This document shows positions 1 through 11,490 of a stretch of DNA of 64,000 nt, in pieces. Position 1 is the stretch's first letter; every line of letters begins with the position of its first letter. The position numbers and the translations under genes are program-made. This DNA comes from Apodemus sylvaticus. Lineage: Eukaryota > Chordata > Mammalia > Rodentia > Muridae. The notes under the pieces are model-generated. The model saw only the letters and a program-made list of their open reading frames with translations. It was not told where the DNA came from and made no database searches. The stretch covers positions 62,107,127 to 62,171,126 of the forward strand of contig NC_067495.1 of NCBI RefSeq assembly GCF_947179515.1. Reading direction: 5' to 3'.

Positions 1-167
1 GGAACTAGGAGTTCAGCACTAGGGAAGAAAGGGGGGTGGGGAAGTGACGGGACCCTGACAAACATGGATGTCATGGGAGATTTTACATTGGTGGGAGTGA
101 GAAGGAGGCTGGATCTTTACTTTCTCTAGGTAGCATGGTGACCCCAGATTTCAATGTGGTATTTCAG
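1..167 (+). other. Nlgn3: 3' end of the last intron of Nlgn3
   Basis: The sequence before the coding exon has no open frame continuing the neuroligin protein. The acceptor AG is at 166-167, because translation becomes neuroligin-like exactly from the GAT codon at 169. The pyrimidine tract in front of this AG is poor. A better tract (117-127) sits before another AG at 128-129, discussed as a decoy in the findings. Confidence 0.85.
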
Positions 168-1011
168 GGATCCCAACAAGCCGGTACCCCAGGACACCAA
201 GTTCATTCACACCAAGGCCAACCGCTTTGAGGAAGTGGCCTGGTCCAAATACAATCCCCGAGACCAGCTCTATCTCCACATCGGGCTGAAACCAAGGGTT
301 CGTGATCACTACCGAGCCACCAAGGTGGCCTTTTGGAAACACCTGGTGCCCCACCTGTACAACCTGCATGACATGTTCCACTATACATCCACGACCACCA
401 AAGTGCCGCCCCCGGACACCACCCACAGCTCCCACATCACCCGTAGGCCCAACGGCAAGACCTGGAGCACCAAGCGGCCAGCCATCTCGCCTGCCTACAG
501 CAATGAGAATGCTCCTGGGTCCTGGAATGGGGACCAGGATGCAGGGCCACTCCTGGTCGAGAACCCTCGAGACTACTCCACTGAATTAAGTGTCACTATC
601 GCTGTGGGGGCCTCCCTCCTGTTTCTCAATGTGTTGGCCTTTGCTGCCCTCTATTACCGTAAGGACAAACGGCGCCAGGAGCCCCTGAGGCAGCCTAGCC
701 CCCAAAGGGGAACTGGTGCCCCTGAATTGGGAACTGCTCCAGAGGAGGAGCTGGCAGCATTACAGTTGGGTCCCACTCACCATGAGTGTGAGGCCGGCCC
801 CCCACACGACACACTGCGCCTCACAGCATTGCCCGACTATACCCTGACCCTGCGGCGTTCCCCTGATGACATCCCACTCATGACCCCCAACACCATCACT
901 ATGATTCCTAATTCCCTGGTTGGGTTGCAGACCTTGCACCCCTATAACACCTTTGCCGCAGGGTTCAATAGTACCGGGCTGCCCCACTCACACTCCACTA
1001 CCCGTGTATAG
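168..1011 (+). CDS. Nlgn3: Neuroligin-3, last coding exon (C-terminal 280 residues)
   Basis: This is the C-terminal part of neuroligin-3, a postsynaptic adhesion protein that binds presynaptic neurexins. Base 168 completes a split Gly codon and the frame runs from Asp at 169 to the TAG stop at 1009-1011, giving 280 residues. In local numbering, residues 1 to about 70 are the end of the cholinesterase-like ectodomain. Residues 70-138 are a Thr/Pro/Ser-rich stalk. Residues 140-161 (586-651) are a hydrophobic transmembrane helix followed by the stop-transfer cluster KDKRR. The rest is cytoplasmic. It contains the conserved DYTLTLRRSPDD segment, whose Tyr 224 matches the gephyrin-binding tyrosine known in the family, and ends in the type I PDZ ligand TTRV (997-1008). 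The wording of the tail (GTGAPELGTAPEEELAALQL) is that of neuroligin-3 rather than 1 or 2. The catalytic-fold portion lies in upstream exons outside the window. The exon is intact, with no frameshift. Confidence 0.97.
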
Positions 1012-2112
1012 CTCTATCCCAGAGCGCACCCCAGCTCCCAGTTCCCAGCTCCCCTACCCCGACCCACAAACACACATGCACACACATACACATATATGTA
1101 CACGCACGCACCCACACCCTACAGCAGACCCATCTGCACAAACACAGACAGATGTGGACATGCACCCGCATGTACAAAAACACAAATCCAGACGTGAACC
1201 TGAATAGCCCTTCAAATGGGGATACATATGAGTCCTTGGTACCAAGGGCCCATGGACTAGCAGCTGGAACCAGCTCCTTGAGCCTGACCACAGACACTCC
1301 TGGGGCCCTGGAAGCCACAGCCGGACACCCCCTTGGTGCTTGCCTTCTCGGAACTGCACCTCTCCCAACTGCAGACTCGGGAGCTTTAAAGAGCAGACTA
1401 GCTCTTCCTCCCCCAGACTTGGTCTTTTCTCTGGGTCTTGTTTTTGTTGATTTTTTAAAAAAAATTGGAACCAATGCTTTTCCAGCCTGTTGAGTGCTAA
1501 GCAGCTCTGGAAGGGAGGGTTCCGCGGTCAGGACTCTCTGGTTCCGGGGCCGCCAGTGTTCACACAATCAGACCAAGGAGAAGGACCCTCCAAGACAGTG
1601 ACACATGGGCACAAGACTGTGGGGTGAGAGGAGGGAGAGGCTAGCAATGGATGGGGCTGGAGGGCCGTCCATTGGAGGACAGAGCACCAGCTGGCTCTGG
1701 GCCTCCCATAGAGCACTGCAGAGCCTACAGGGTGGCCTGCTTCTACAACGACCAGCAGCAGCAGTCTGACTGGAGGAGCCTAGCTTTGGAAAACTAAGAA
1801 CTGTGGAGGCCCTGACCTTACTGGGCCCCTGGGTATATACTCTGGGTTCTGCCTCTGCCCTTGGGGACATGATATCAGAAATTTGCCCCGTTTTCTTTAC
1901 AGTCTCTTTGTGTCTGTCATTTCTCTTTCAAAACAGCGGTGTTTTGTTGTTGGATTTTTTTTTTTTTTGGTTGTTGTTGGCTTTTTTTTTTTTTTTTTTT
2001 TTTAAGAAAAGTTCTTAAAACACTAACAGAAACCCATGGAGTTTGTCCTTTGTAAAAAATTTTAAACACAGTGTCTTGATATAAAAATAAAAAATCCAGT
2101 TAGCACTCCCAA
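1012..2112 (+). other. Nlgn3: 3'UTR of Nlgn3
   Basis: This is non-coding sequence between the stop codon and the first good polyadenylation signal. It contains a CA-rich low-complexity stretch at about 1069-1115 and two T-rich tracts at about 1956-1968 and 1982-2003. The end is set about 20 bases after the signal at 2086-2091 and is an estimate. A 1.1 kb UTR is plausible for this gene. Confidence 0.8.
2086..2091 (+). terminator. Nlgn3: Polyadenylation signal AATAAA of Nlgn3
   Basis: A canonical AATAAA lies in an A-rich context 1.07 kb after the stop codon, and single-copy intergenic DNA follows. I see no strong GT-rich downstream element, so the exact cleavage site is uncertain. Confidence 0.75.
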
Positions 2113-3243
2113 CCCGCCTCCATTGCACAGGCCTGCCCCAACAGCCTCTGGAGTCAGGGCCTGCTCAGGCTAGAAGCAAAATGCTCCAGCAGCCTGTGGC
2201 TTCCTGCCTTGTAGCGTCTACAAGCCTGGGCTTGGCTCTACTTGTCCTGGGCTCCCTGCATAAAGCCTCATCATCCTAATCATGTTGCTGTACCATCATC
2301 CTCTTGCCTCCCGACGCTTTGAGTTCTTGCAGCAGAAACCTCTCATCGCCTTGGGCCTCCTAATGAAACAGCAGAAATTATACTTCCTTCCTCTGCCACC
2401 ACCTCCTCCAGTGCCACCACAATCTTTGTCATCATCTTGCCCTCATCTTGGACTGGTGGCTAGGAGGAGGCTTGACCTCTGACCTGCTGAAATGCTTTCT
2501 CCTGTGGACATGCAGTACGCGTGGCATCAGCTTGTGACCTGCTCTGTCTCCACTGACTTACAGGAGGGCCATTCTTCTTTCAAGGGATGTAGGTTTCCTT
2601 TTCTGTGAATTGGAATAGCATAAGTCATTGGAGATCAATTTCTCTGGGGGACTGTCACTAGTGACTCCCTGACAACTCTGGGGGATGGATTCAAGGCGGG
2701 GCCCCATAGGGTTAGCATTGTGGGGTTTCCTATTGTCCTCCGTGACTGGAAGGGCTGCAGTTGAAATCTGCTCATCAAGTATGACAGTTGGGCAGGGTTG
2801 CTGATAACTCAGAAGCCAGGAATAGAATTCTTCAAAGTGACCCTGACAAAATGAAGGAGACAGCCATCACAAGGCAGGATGATGTACGAAGGGGACCAGT
2901 GCAAGGTACTGTATACAAAGGTCAAACCCAGAACTCATACGTGAATGTGTTGCCTAAAACCAGAACAGGTAATGGTTGAACCAACACAGGACCAGTTACC
3001 GGAGGGATGGGGAGAGGGAGTGCATTTTGAATGATTTCATGCTTGAAAAATAGCTTTGGGCCCTCTCCTCTCTCTTCTTTTTTTTTTTCCTTTATAATTT
3101 CTGAAACAAAAATACTACCATATAGTAACAAAAGTGTCAGGGAAGATCTGGGAAGTAATCACAGAGTGACTGTTAAAAGACAAGTCACCCCCGTGGCATA
3201 TAGTCCAACCCACTTACACCTGGATGGAGGAACAGGAAAGAGA
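2113..3243. other. Single-copy intergenic DNA, no gene recognised
   Basis: No interspersed repeat or coding similarity is recognised. The open frames are short and lack any protein family signature. Confidence 0.6.
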
Positions 3244-3310
3244 GGACCAGGAGTTCAAGATTATCCTTGGCTACATAATGAGCTTGAGGCAAGCCTGGGC
3301 TACCTGAGGA
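3244..3310 (+). mobile_element. B1 SINE fragment
   Basis: The segment matches the middle of B1 (GAGTTCAAGATTATCC then GAGGCAAGCCTGGGCTAC), with both ends missing. Confidence 0.6.
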
Positions 3311-3382
3311 TATCTCTCCCTCCCTCCTTCTCTCCCTCCCTCTCTGTCTCTGTCTGTCTGTCTGTCTGTCTGTCTCTCCCCC

Positions 3383-3423
<41 letters not shown>
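3311..3423. repeat. Compound microsatellite (CCCT/CTGT)n-(TG)n
   Basis: CCCT- and CTGT-type units are followed by about 18 TG units (3386-3422), next to the B3 copy. Confidence 0.9.
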
Positions 3424-3425
<2 letters not shown>

Positions 3426-3582
3426 CATATGTATTCAGGTGCCGTGGAGGCCAGAAGAGGGTATCCAATGCCCTGGAGCTGGAGTTACAGGTGTTTTCAA
3501 GCTGCCAGACATGGGTGCTAGAAACCTAACTCAGGTTCTCTAGAAGAACAGATGCTAATGCCCTAAGCCATCATTCCAGCCT
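3424..3582 (-). mobile_element. B3 SINE (B2 family)
   Basis: Reverse-strand B3: GGAGGCCAGAAGAGGG, then GGAGCTGGAGTTACAGG, ending in the reversed tRNA-like head near CATTCCAGCCT. It is followed by an (AAC)n tract at about 3604-3630. Confidence 0.8.
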
Positions 3583-3842
3583 CAAGACCCTATCATAAAA
3601 AAGTAACAACAACAACAACAACAACAACAAAAGACCTACAATTGGACCCACTAGTTTCTGATCCTGTCATTATCCTCATGGACCTGCTCTGGCCCCGCAC
3701 TGGTTAGGCACCCCAAAGCACCAGCAGCTCCAGCTTCGGTGAGCATGCAGGAAGTGTCTGCAGAAAAGTAACATCTCTAGGCCAAAGGCTCTGCTGTTGG
3801 GTTGCATTGTTTGGTTGGTTTGATTTTGATTTGTTTGTTGTC

Positions 3843-4013
3843 TTTTTTTTTTTTTTTTTTTTTTTTTTTTGGCTTTTGAGACAATGTCTTGCTAGGTAGC
3901 CCTGGCTGGCCTGAAACTTGCTGTGTGGACCAAGCCAGCCTGGAACTCATAGAACTGACCTGCCTCCATTTCTGGAGTGCTGGAATTAAAGGTGTGCACT
4001 GCTATATCCAGCA
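3843..4013 (-). mobile_element. B1 SINE
   Basis: A poly(T) tract of about 28 bases (reversed A tail) is followed by reversed B1 (TAGCCCTGGCTGGCCTGAAA to AGTGCTGGAATTAAAGG). Confidence 0.85.
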
Positions 4014-4055
4014 AAATGTTTTCTTTTTTTCAAAAAGATTTTGTTTTTATTTTTT

Positions 4056-4279
4056 TAGATTTATTTATTTTCTTTTATGTGCATGAGTGTTGCCTGTATA
4101 TATTGTATGTGTGTACCATGGGTGTGTCTGATGCCTATGGAGGTCAGGAAAAGGAGCTGGATCCCCTGGAACTGGAGTTATGGAGAGTTGTAAGCTACCA
4201 TGTGGGTCCTGAAACCCAAATCTAGGTCCTCTGCAAGAGTAACAAGTGCTCTTAACTATTAAATCAGCTCTCCAGCCCT
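4056..4279 (-). mobile_element. B3 SINE (B2 family)
   Basis: Reversed B3 with GGATCCCCTGGAACTGGAG in the body and TCAGCTCTCCAGCCC at the tRNA-like head. Confidence 0.8.
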
Positions 4280-4434
4280 GATTTTATTTGTATGTGTATG
4301 TCTGTATACATCAGATCCCATGGAGCAGTAGTTACAGGCAGCTCTCAGCTACAGCCATGTGTGCTAGGAACTGAACTCAAGTCCTCTGCAAGAGGAATAC
4401 GTGCTCTTAAGCATTGAACTATCTCTCCAGTCCC
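4280..4434 (-). mobile_element. B3 SINE, internally deleted
   Basis: A second reversed B2-family copy abuts the first. It is shorter and ends in CTATCTCTCCAGTCCCC. Confidence 0.75.
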
Positions 4435-4439
4435 CGGGT

Positions 4440-4612
4440 TGCTTTTTGTGTTTGTTTTGCTTTGTTTTGTTTGGTTTTGTTTTGTTTGAGACAGGGTCTC
4501 TCTATGTAGTCCTGGCTGTCCTGGAACTTGCTACATAGACCAAGCTGGTCTTGATCATATAGGGATCTGCCTGAGTGCTGGGATTAAAGATGTGTACCAT
4601 CATGCCCGGTCC
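4440..4612 (-). mobile_element. B1 SINE
   Basis: Reversed B1 with a TTTTG-rich tail (GAGACAGGGTCTCTCTATGT to GTGCTGGGATTAAAG). The body has a short deletion. Confidence 0.85.
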
Positions 4613-6264
4613 TAGGTTGCTTTTCTTTTTAAATAGAGAAAGAAAGAAGCTGATTGGGAACAACCAATGGTTGCCAAATATCTACTATGTAACAAGTGTG
4701 CTATGACCATCTTCAAAATGTGACTCCTGAATAAAGACCAAGCTGTGTTCTTTCATGGCCTGTGTGCTGCAATCCTTCTGAGGATGACAAAGTGGAAACA
4801 AGACTAGGAGAAAGCCAAGGAGTGATATAGGTGTGGTCAGGAGATGCTCTGGCTACCCTGCAAACTCTCAACAGTAGCTGCCAAATGAAATGACTGTGCT
4901 GTGTCCTTCTCCCTCTGAGATGGCCTGGATGACGCCACTGCTTAGGTCCATTTTGTCTGTATTTTGTGTTTAACCTTTAATTGCAACTTTTAAGATATTT
5001 CCAATGGAGCCTCTCATAATAAAGAGACTCTAAATTAGGAGACTGTCTCATGGGGGTGATTTAGATACACTATTTCTTCTCACACACTCAAGATGCCTTA
5101 GCAAAGCAGGGACCCATCAGTGAGAAGCTTCAGTTGGTCCTCATGCCTTTTAAAGGCAAGATAAACAGGATTTCAAGATGATTGACAGGCATCCTAGACC
5201 CACATGGTTGCAGGGTCTAAGTGGGCCTTGCTGCTGAGCAGGGGCCCTGAGCTCGCTTGCGTCGCACAAATCATTTTGTGTTTATAGGGTATAGGAATAG
5301 GGTGCTAGACACAGCTCTCTTAGGATCTGTATTTGTCGTGTGTGTGTAAAGAGTCAGTTGTTTAAAATCCCCATGTGAGAATGGTAAACATGATTGTAGA
5401 GCTACCCCAGTGCTAGCTTCTATAACTATTAGGGGTGACGATGCTCATCCGGGCACATTCTGTCAGGAAACATGCTGAGAAAAGGAAAGCAGTCTGGCCT
5501 TAAGGGCCCTCCGGCTGCTCTATGACATGGTCTGCCCATCAGCAGCCCCCACGGCATATCTCTAGAACACCTGCTGGTGATTTTTAAAACCGCACAGAAA
5601 ATGGAATGGCTGTGTTTTTCAGCCTCAGGACTACCTGTTTGGATGAGAAAAGGCAAATCTCACAGTTACAGATTAATAAATGTGGAATGACTGGTGGAAG
5701 GGGGGCGGCGCAAATGAATACAAGGCTCCCTAGGGATCACTCATAAAACAAAATAAAGATTCTTCGTCACTGTACAGAGTCAGAAAAAACTGATGAGTTT
5801 CCCACTCTCGGATGGAGGGACTGGGAAGGTGTGTGACAAGAAGACCATGGCCACATTTGCCTGGAATTAAACAAAGCATTCTTGGGACAAGACAGAAAAT
5901 TTCAGAATGAGGAAAGGGGGCTCAAATGCAAAAAAAGATTCTACATTAGTCACTTGACAGATCGGAGTCCAAAATGTATCAGCCAAGTGTAATGTGTGAG
6001 AGGGATTGCTCATAAGAGTATATCCCTCAAAATAAAGGAGAGAAGCATCCTGCAGGTGCTGTCTTGCACTCAGTGGACCACACGTGGTATCCTCTGTTCA
6101 GTTAGAGGCTCTAGACTGTATCAGGGATGACAACAAAAGGATGTTTAGAGGAGAGCGGTGGGAACAGGGAGAGGGCTGGAGTATGCCTGGAGAAATGTGC
6201 CCAATATGGGCAAATGACTGTGGGATGGCTAAGGAGAAAAACTGTAGGTTTTGTGTATTTTGGT
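4613..6264. other. Single-copy intergenic DNA
   Basis: This is a repeat-poor 1.65 kb island. No gene, RNA or transposon is recognised. Open frames are at most about 75 codons. Confidence 0.6.
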
Positions 6265-6385
6265 TTGGTTTGCTTTAGATGAGATATTACTATGTACACT
6301 CACCCAGACTGGAATTTGCTATGTTGACCAGGCTGGCCTCGAACTCACAGGGATCCACTTGGTTCTGCTTCCTGAGTGCTAGCTT
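6265..6385 (-). mobile_element. Diverged B1 SINE
   Basis: Reversed B1 body, with CAGGCTGGCCTCGAACTCAC as the clearest match. Confidence 0.7.
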
Positions 6386-6554
6386 GAAGCTGTTGCTTTG
6401 TTATCTATGACTGATTCCAAATGCTCCAAGATCTGATGGGTGGAACTTGTAGGAAAACAGATGTGGATTCGGCATTAAACTGCTGCTCTTTTTTGCCTTT
6501 CTAAAAAACATTTATTTACTTACTTGTTTATTGTTCTTGTGAATTGCGCTTTCT

Positions 6555-6775
6555 TTGCTTTTTTTAGACAGGGTCTCATGGAGCCTGGGCTGGCCTCAAA
6601 TTCACTGTGTAGCAGAATATGACTCCAGCTTCTGACCCTCCTGCTTCCATCTCCTGAGTCTTGGGACCACAGCCGCGTGCGCACCTCCATGTCCGGATTC
6701 GGCAGTGCTGGGAATGGCCCCAGAAGCCTTATGCGTGCTAGGTGCTCATTTCCATCCAGCTCCACCCGCAGCCCC
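6555..6775 (-). mobile_element. B4-type SINE (B1 plus ID), reversed
   Basis: A diverged reversed B1 part (AGACAGGGTCTCATGGAGCC) is followed by a reversed ID-like part (GCCTTATGCGTGCTAGGTGC). This is the B1-ID order expected for B4. Confidence 0.55.
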
Positions 6776-8088
6776 GCTCTTCCCTTTTTCTTTATAAAGA
6801 AAAAATTGTAATAAAAGTTTCAGCTTCTGATTGTAGCCTCTTAGAGTCTTTTGAAATTTATTACCAATAGTTTCAAAAGGGGAGACAAAAAAAAAAAAAA
6901 AAAAAAAAAAACAAATCCAAATGCTCTAAGATCCCAACATGAGCGCTTTGATGTATTAGTAGCACCCTGCAATTACAGCAGACTTGGCCAAGGGCAGCAG
7001 TTCTCCATCAGCAGAGATAGCCAGGCCGTGACTGGACAAGCACTCCATGAGGCTAGGTTGGGTGGTGAAATGCCTGATTAAAAGGCTGACCAGATAACCT
7101 CTGCGCTCGCTGAGATCTTGTGATACTTGATCTGGAAAGTCTCATGATAAAGTATTCAGGGAAATATTTCTGGAACAGAGGAGCAGGGTAAGCCAGAGAC
7201 AGGGAGATTGGGGGCAGAGATAACAACTGGCTAAGAGGTGCCTGCTCTGAGGGCTACAGTTGTTTTTATCTCTGTTCTCTTTATTTGAAATTTGAAATCA
7301 TGCTTTCAGAGATATGGCCTCGCTAGTCTAGGCAACCTACTGATCTCGCCCCTGCTTAAGTGCTTCCAGTCCCTTTCATCAAGGCCATTGCAGACTGGAT
7401 CTTCTCAAACTTTTCTGAAGTCCCTTAGTGGAGTCCAAGTCTGTTTCCCATATTACCCACCTTCTTTTCTTAATGACCCCTGCTTCTACAGCAAAACAAG
7501 GTGAATCCTTCTGCAAACTGACCCCTGAGCCAGTACGTTTACTCTGTCCTTCTGTCTCCAGGATAAATAGCTGGAACACAGTGCTTCCCCAGTCCTCTCA
7601 CACGTCTGCATTCTCTTTTCTGTACTTTGCTCCAGGTTGCTAATGCCTTTGTAATGTCCTGGTCCTAGCTCAGAACAATCCTCCATGCTGACTGGCATAC
7701 TATGCACAATAGAAGGCAGAATTCCCTCCTCACCCTGACCCCTCGTGGAGCTGAACTGATTAGCATTTGGGGAGCCAATGGCCAAAATTGATGAGCACAC
7801 AGTCACCCCCAACACTTGAAAGCATGCATGAAGATGGATGGGAAGTCATGTCTCCTACTAAGGGTTGAAGCGTCTGCATTTGATGAACTGGGTTCTGAAG
7901 ATCTACAAGTCATTTCCTGGCAGCCTTTTGGGAGCTTTCTGGTGGCATGGCACTGTGTGTGTGTATGTGTGTGTGTTGCTGGGGATTGAATGCAAGGCAA
8001 GAACCCTAACTCTAAGAACCCTTATCATTTAAAATGTGAACAGCATGCCATCAATACATCATCCAAGTCATTAGTTCCATGACTGGGC
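6776..8088. other. Mostly single-copy DNA with a poly(A) tract
   Basis: A run of A lies at about 6887-6911. A TG-rich patch and an ID-like fragment (GCTGGGGATTGAATGCAAGG) lie at about 7950-8000. No gene is recognised; frames at 7292-7815 overlap on both strands and show no family features. Confidence 0.55.
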
Positions 8089-8226
8089 AGAGGCGGAGAG
8101 ATGACTCAGAGTGAGTACTGCTCTTACAGAAAAACCAAGTTCACTTCTCAGCACTCACATCAGCTGGCTCACAACTGCATACACAGACTCTCACACATAC
8201 ATAAAAAAATAAATAAATCTTTAAAA
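8089..8226 (+). mobile_element. Truncated B2/B3 SINE
   Basis: The head GGAGAGATGACTCAG and the tail AAATAAATAAATCTTTAAAA are present, with a large part of the body missing. Confidence 0.75.
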
Positions 8227-8234
8227 GACGGTGG

Positions 8235-8446
8235 GGGCTGGAGAGGTGGCTCAGCAATTAAGAGCATTGGCTTCTCCAGAAGACCCGGGCCCAGTACCCA
8301 GCACCCACATGATAGTTCATGCTTGTCTGTAACTCCAGTTCCAGGGGACCTGATGCTGTAACAGAAGTGCATAGAGCTACATGCAAGCAAGCAGTCATGC
8401 ATATAAAATAAAAATAAATAAATGTCAATTAAAAATAAACAAAATT
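8235..8446 (+). mobile_element. B3 SINE
   Basis: The head GGCTGGAGAGGTGGCTCAGC, body GTAACTCCAGTTCCAGGGGA and an A-rich tail ending near 8446 are all present. Confidence 0.85.
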
Positions 8447-8459
8447 ATCAGCAGAACCA

Positions 8460-8570
8460 GCACATAGTGTGGCTCATGCTTCTAAACCTAGAACTTGCGA
8501 GGCTGAGGCAGGAGCGTCTTGAGTTCAAGGTCAGCATGGGTTACAAAGTGAGATAAGATGCTATTCCCCA
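8460..8570 (+). mobile_element. Old B1/PB1 SINE
   Basis: Diverged B1 with GAGGCTGAGGCAGGAG and GAGTTCAAGGTCAGC. Confidence 0.65.
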
Positions 8571-8819
8571 ACCTACAAATTAGATAATTTGATGATCCAG
8601 TGACTACTGTCCAGACTGACCACTCGCCTGTTATAAATGCATATTCTTGCCTGTTTTACCCCATATCTTACCCTTCATATGCACACTGATCATTTGTAAT
8701 TAAAATAGGATTTCACTAAAACACTCTTTGGAAATGGGGGCTCTCTGGATGAGCCCTCATGGTTTCCAACTCTAGGAAGGAGTTTCCAGACAGGAATGTA
8801 GGCACAAACAGAAGAACTA

Positions 8820-9030
8820 GAAGGGGGATTAGAAAACCTGCATTCAGATCCACCTCTGCCTCCTCCCAGTTGTCTAACCCTGGGCAGGTTGCTTAACCTG
8901 TCTGTTTGCTCATCTGTAAACTAGACAAGATAACACCTACCTCACCGGGCTGTCATGAGACTTAAATGAGACTGGATGTGGATGTGCTTTGTAAAGTGTA
9001 AGCACTATGCAAATATAACACGTTGTTCTG
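8820..9030 (+). mobile_element. MIR SINE (ancient mammalian)
   Basis: The order of matches is typical of MIR: TTGCTTAACCTGTCTGTTTG, CTCATCTGTAAACTAGA, TACCTCACCGGGCTGTCATG and TTAAATGAGAC. It predates the rodent radiation. Confidence 0.85.
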
Positions 9031-9205
9031 CTGATTCTGATAAACCAGGCCCAACTGTTTCCATTTAAAAAAAAAAAAGACCTGGTCTTTGCCCTTTCCT
9101 ATGGGGCTCATAATTTTGTAAAACAGATTCACTCACAAATCATAAGATATAGTACAAGAACAAGACACAGGGCATTCATGTTACACTCACTAAGAACAGA
9201 GAGGG

Positions 9206-9364
9206 TCCAGCTGGGTGTTGTGACACACACCTGTAATCCTAGAACTCTGGAGGGAAAGACTGGAGAATCCTAAGTTCAAGTCCAGTCTGGGCTAAATGTC
9301 TGAAAACAAACAAAAATCAAACCAAAAAATGCCGCCGCCGCCGCCACCACCACTACCACCACCC
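9206..9364 (+). mobile_element. B1 SINE with (GCC)n(ACC)n microsatellite
   Basis: Diverged B1 (CACACACCTGTAATCCTAGA, then AAGTCCAGTCTGGGCTA) whose A-rich tail is followed at 9331-9364 by GCC and ACC triplets. Confidence 0.7.
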
Positions 9365-9730
9365 CGCAACAAAACCCCATATGTGGAGAGCCCATTAGAG
9401 TCAGGGACAGCCCCAAAATAGAGGGTTCTAGGCAGAGGAATGTAGAAGTCAGAGCCTCCAAAGTGTGACTGCAGTGCTGGGAGCAGTTATGTCTGACAGG
9501 AAGGGGCAGTGGAGCGGGTCAGTCATATCTTAGTGTTTTTAGACCATGTCACTGTCAGCATCCTCACGATAGAAGTCTTCTGCCTCTCACAAGATGGGGA
9601 GGCAGAATTTGAGCAGAACCACCTAATTCTCATGTTGGAGTTTCTCTGACTTCCTTGAAGAAAAAAAAAACGTTCTTCTAGGGCGTGAAAGCATCTATAA
9701 ACACACCTAAAAGATCACTTTTGTTCTTTT
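9365..9730. other. Single-copy intergenic DNA
   Basis: Nothing is recognised apart from a short A-run at about 9661-9670. Confidence 0.6.
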
Positions 9731-9898
9731 AAAAAAACATTTAAAATTATTATTTATTTCTGTCTCCATGTATGTACATCACTTTCCTGTGTAGTGGAAC
9801 TGGAGTTACAAACCATGTGGTTGCTGGGAATGGCGCCCAGGTCTTCTGGAAGAGCACACAATGCTCTTATCTGTTGAGCCACCATCTCTCCAACCCCC
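9731..9898 (-). mobile_element. B3 SINE
   Basis: Reversed B2-family copy, from GTGGAACTGGAGTTACAAAC to CATCTCTCCAACCCCCC. Confidence 0.8.
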
Positions 9899-9949
9899 CC
9901 TTTTGCTTAAAACTAAATCTGCTTTTTCTTTGAATGAGAAATAATTTTC

Positions 9950-10330
9950 TTTTTAAATTTATTTTTTATTCATTTATTTTTAATATTTTTAATTTACACT
10001 CCAGTTGTTACCCCACTCCCGGTCTGCTCTCCCACAGTTCCTCAGCCCATTCCTCCTTCCCTCTGTCTCCAAGAGGATGTGTCCCTCCCCTACCCCCATC
10101 CCCATCCCCGCCCCCGCCCACCGCTCCAGGCCTCTCCACTCCCTGGGGCCTCAAGTCTCTAGAGGGTTAGTCATATCCTCTCTGACTGAGGCCAGACCAG
10201 GCAGTTCTCAGCTGTATGTGTCAGGGGCCTCCGAGCAGCTCCTGTATGAATGCCTGGTTCTTCAAGCCTCTTTATCTGCAGCTGAGAAACACGTTTCTGG
10301 GAAGAGCAGGGGCTATGGCTGTATTTCAGG
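9950..10330 (-). mobile_element. L1 3'UTR fragment
   Basis: T-rich start (reversed A tail), then a C-rich tract (reversed L1 polypurine tract, 10081-10120) and CTGAGGCCAGACCAGGCAG, typical of mouse L1/Lx 3' ends. The copy is 5'-truncated and has no ORF2. Confidence 0.7.
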
Positions 10331-10687
10331 CAGCCTGATCAGCGTTCCAACAGTTGGACACAGGGGTGGCTGAGGGCAAAGGCAGTGCTCGGGATGCAGC
10401 TTCAGCTGGAAGGGGCTCCCTTAAGGACGATTATCCATCACACCTGAAAAGGCTTCTTATTCTCCAGTTCCACGGAGAGAGCAAGGAGAAGGAAAATAGT
10501 TCAAGGGCTCTCAAGGTCCATTTTCCAAATGGGGTTTTTCAGAACTACTGCTGTGGTTTACTGCCACCTGGTGTCCAAGATAGGATAAAGCAGGCCCCTT
10601 CCTGCTTTTCCAACTCTCAGCCTAGCTTTGTTCCCTAATGGGTCGCTAAGACAGATAGTGTTTGGGGTATGTGAAAAGCGAGCGAGC

Positions 10688-10690
<3 letters not shown>
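10331..10690. other. Single-copy intergenic DNA
   Basis: No gene or repeat is recognised. Confidence 0.55.

Positions 10691-10771
<81 letters not shown>
10691..10771. repeat. (GA)n microsatellite
   Basis: About 38 GA units form a polypurine tract with triplex potential. Confidence 0.95.
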
Positions 10772-10775
<4 letters not shown>

Positions 10776-11188
10776 GAACAAGTGCTGCGTTGATGTTGTC
10801 AGGGTTTTCATTTCTCTGAGAATGGATCTTTTTCTGAAGCACTACAGGATTGGGTTTGCCACACCTTCTTCCAAGCTCTCCACTTTGCACTCTCTCATGA
10901 TGACTTGAGTGTCTGTAAATCTCTAAGCCAGACCCGGGAAATTGCCCGTAGCCTTTATCGTGAGCAGAAGAGTCTGCTTTTCCATGAACTTGGGCTTAAG
11001 TGATGGTTCCTCCTAAATGGCCTAGAGTTATACTTAGGATTCCTGTAGTCCCACTAAAAGGCTGAAAGAGAAGCGGGAGTTTCAGAAAAGTAGAGCAGAC
11101 AGATGGTAGCACTACTTTCTCTCAAACTGCATTTTGGAATGGACTCACAATGAGTCATGAAATGAAACCTAGAGAAGTTAGGGCCCAA
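10772..11188. other. Single-copy intergenic DNA
   Basis: No gene or repeat is recognised. Confidence 0.55.
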
Positions 11189-11287
11189 CTGCAGTCCCAA
11201 ATACCTGCAGAGGCTGAGGCAGGAAGATCACAAACTCAAGACCAGCTTGGATAACAAAGAAAGATCCTGTCTCCAATTTTTTAAAAA
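11189..11287 (+). mobile_element. Old B1/PB1 SINE
   Basis: Diverged B1 with GAGGCTGAGGCAGGAAGATC and CAAGACCAGCTTGG. Confidence 0.7.
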
Positions 11288-11490
11288 AGCCACTGACTGT
11301 TCTGATGATGCCTCACGGTGTGGTAAAAACTTGAACAGCAAAGGCAGAGTTGAGCATGACAAGACTCTAATCCTAGGTGCTCTTCAAGCTTGCTTCTGTC
11401 ACAAACACCATCCCAGGCCTAGACTTGTCAGGCTCTTCTGATTGCTTATAAAGTTTGAAACAGCTCGACATTTATACTCTAAACTAAAGA

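Noticed and set aside
203..435. Reverse frames inside the Nlgn3 exon
   Set aside because: Shadows of the real coding strand.
998..1567. 189-codon reverse frame across the Nlgn3 3'UTR
   Set aside because: It lies antisense to the UTR, is rich in Cys/Val from the CA repeat, and has no recognisable domain.
3346..3423. CRISPR-like or other spaced repeats
   Set aside because: All tandem arrays here are plain microsatellites without spacers, and the genome is mammalian.
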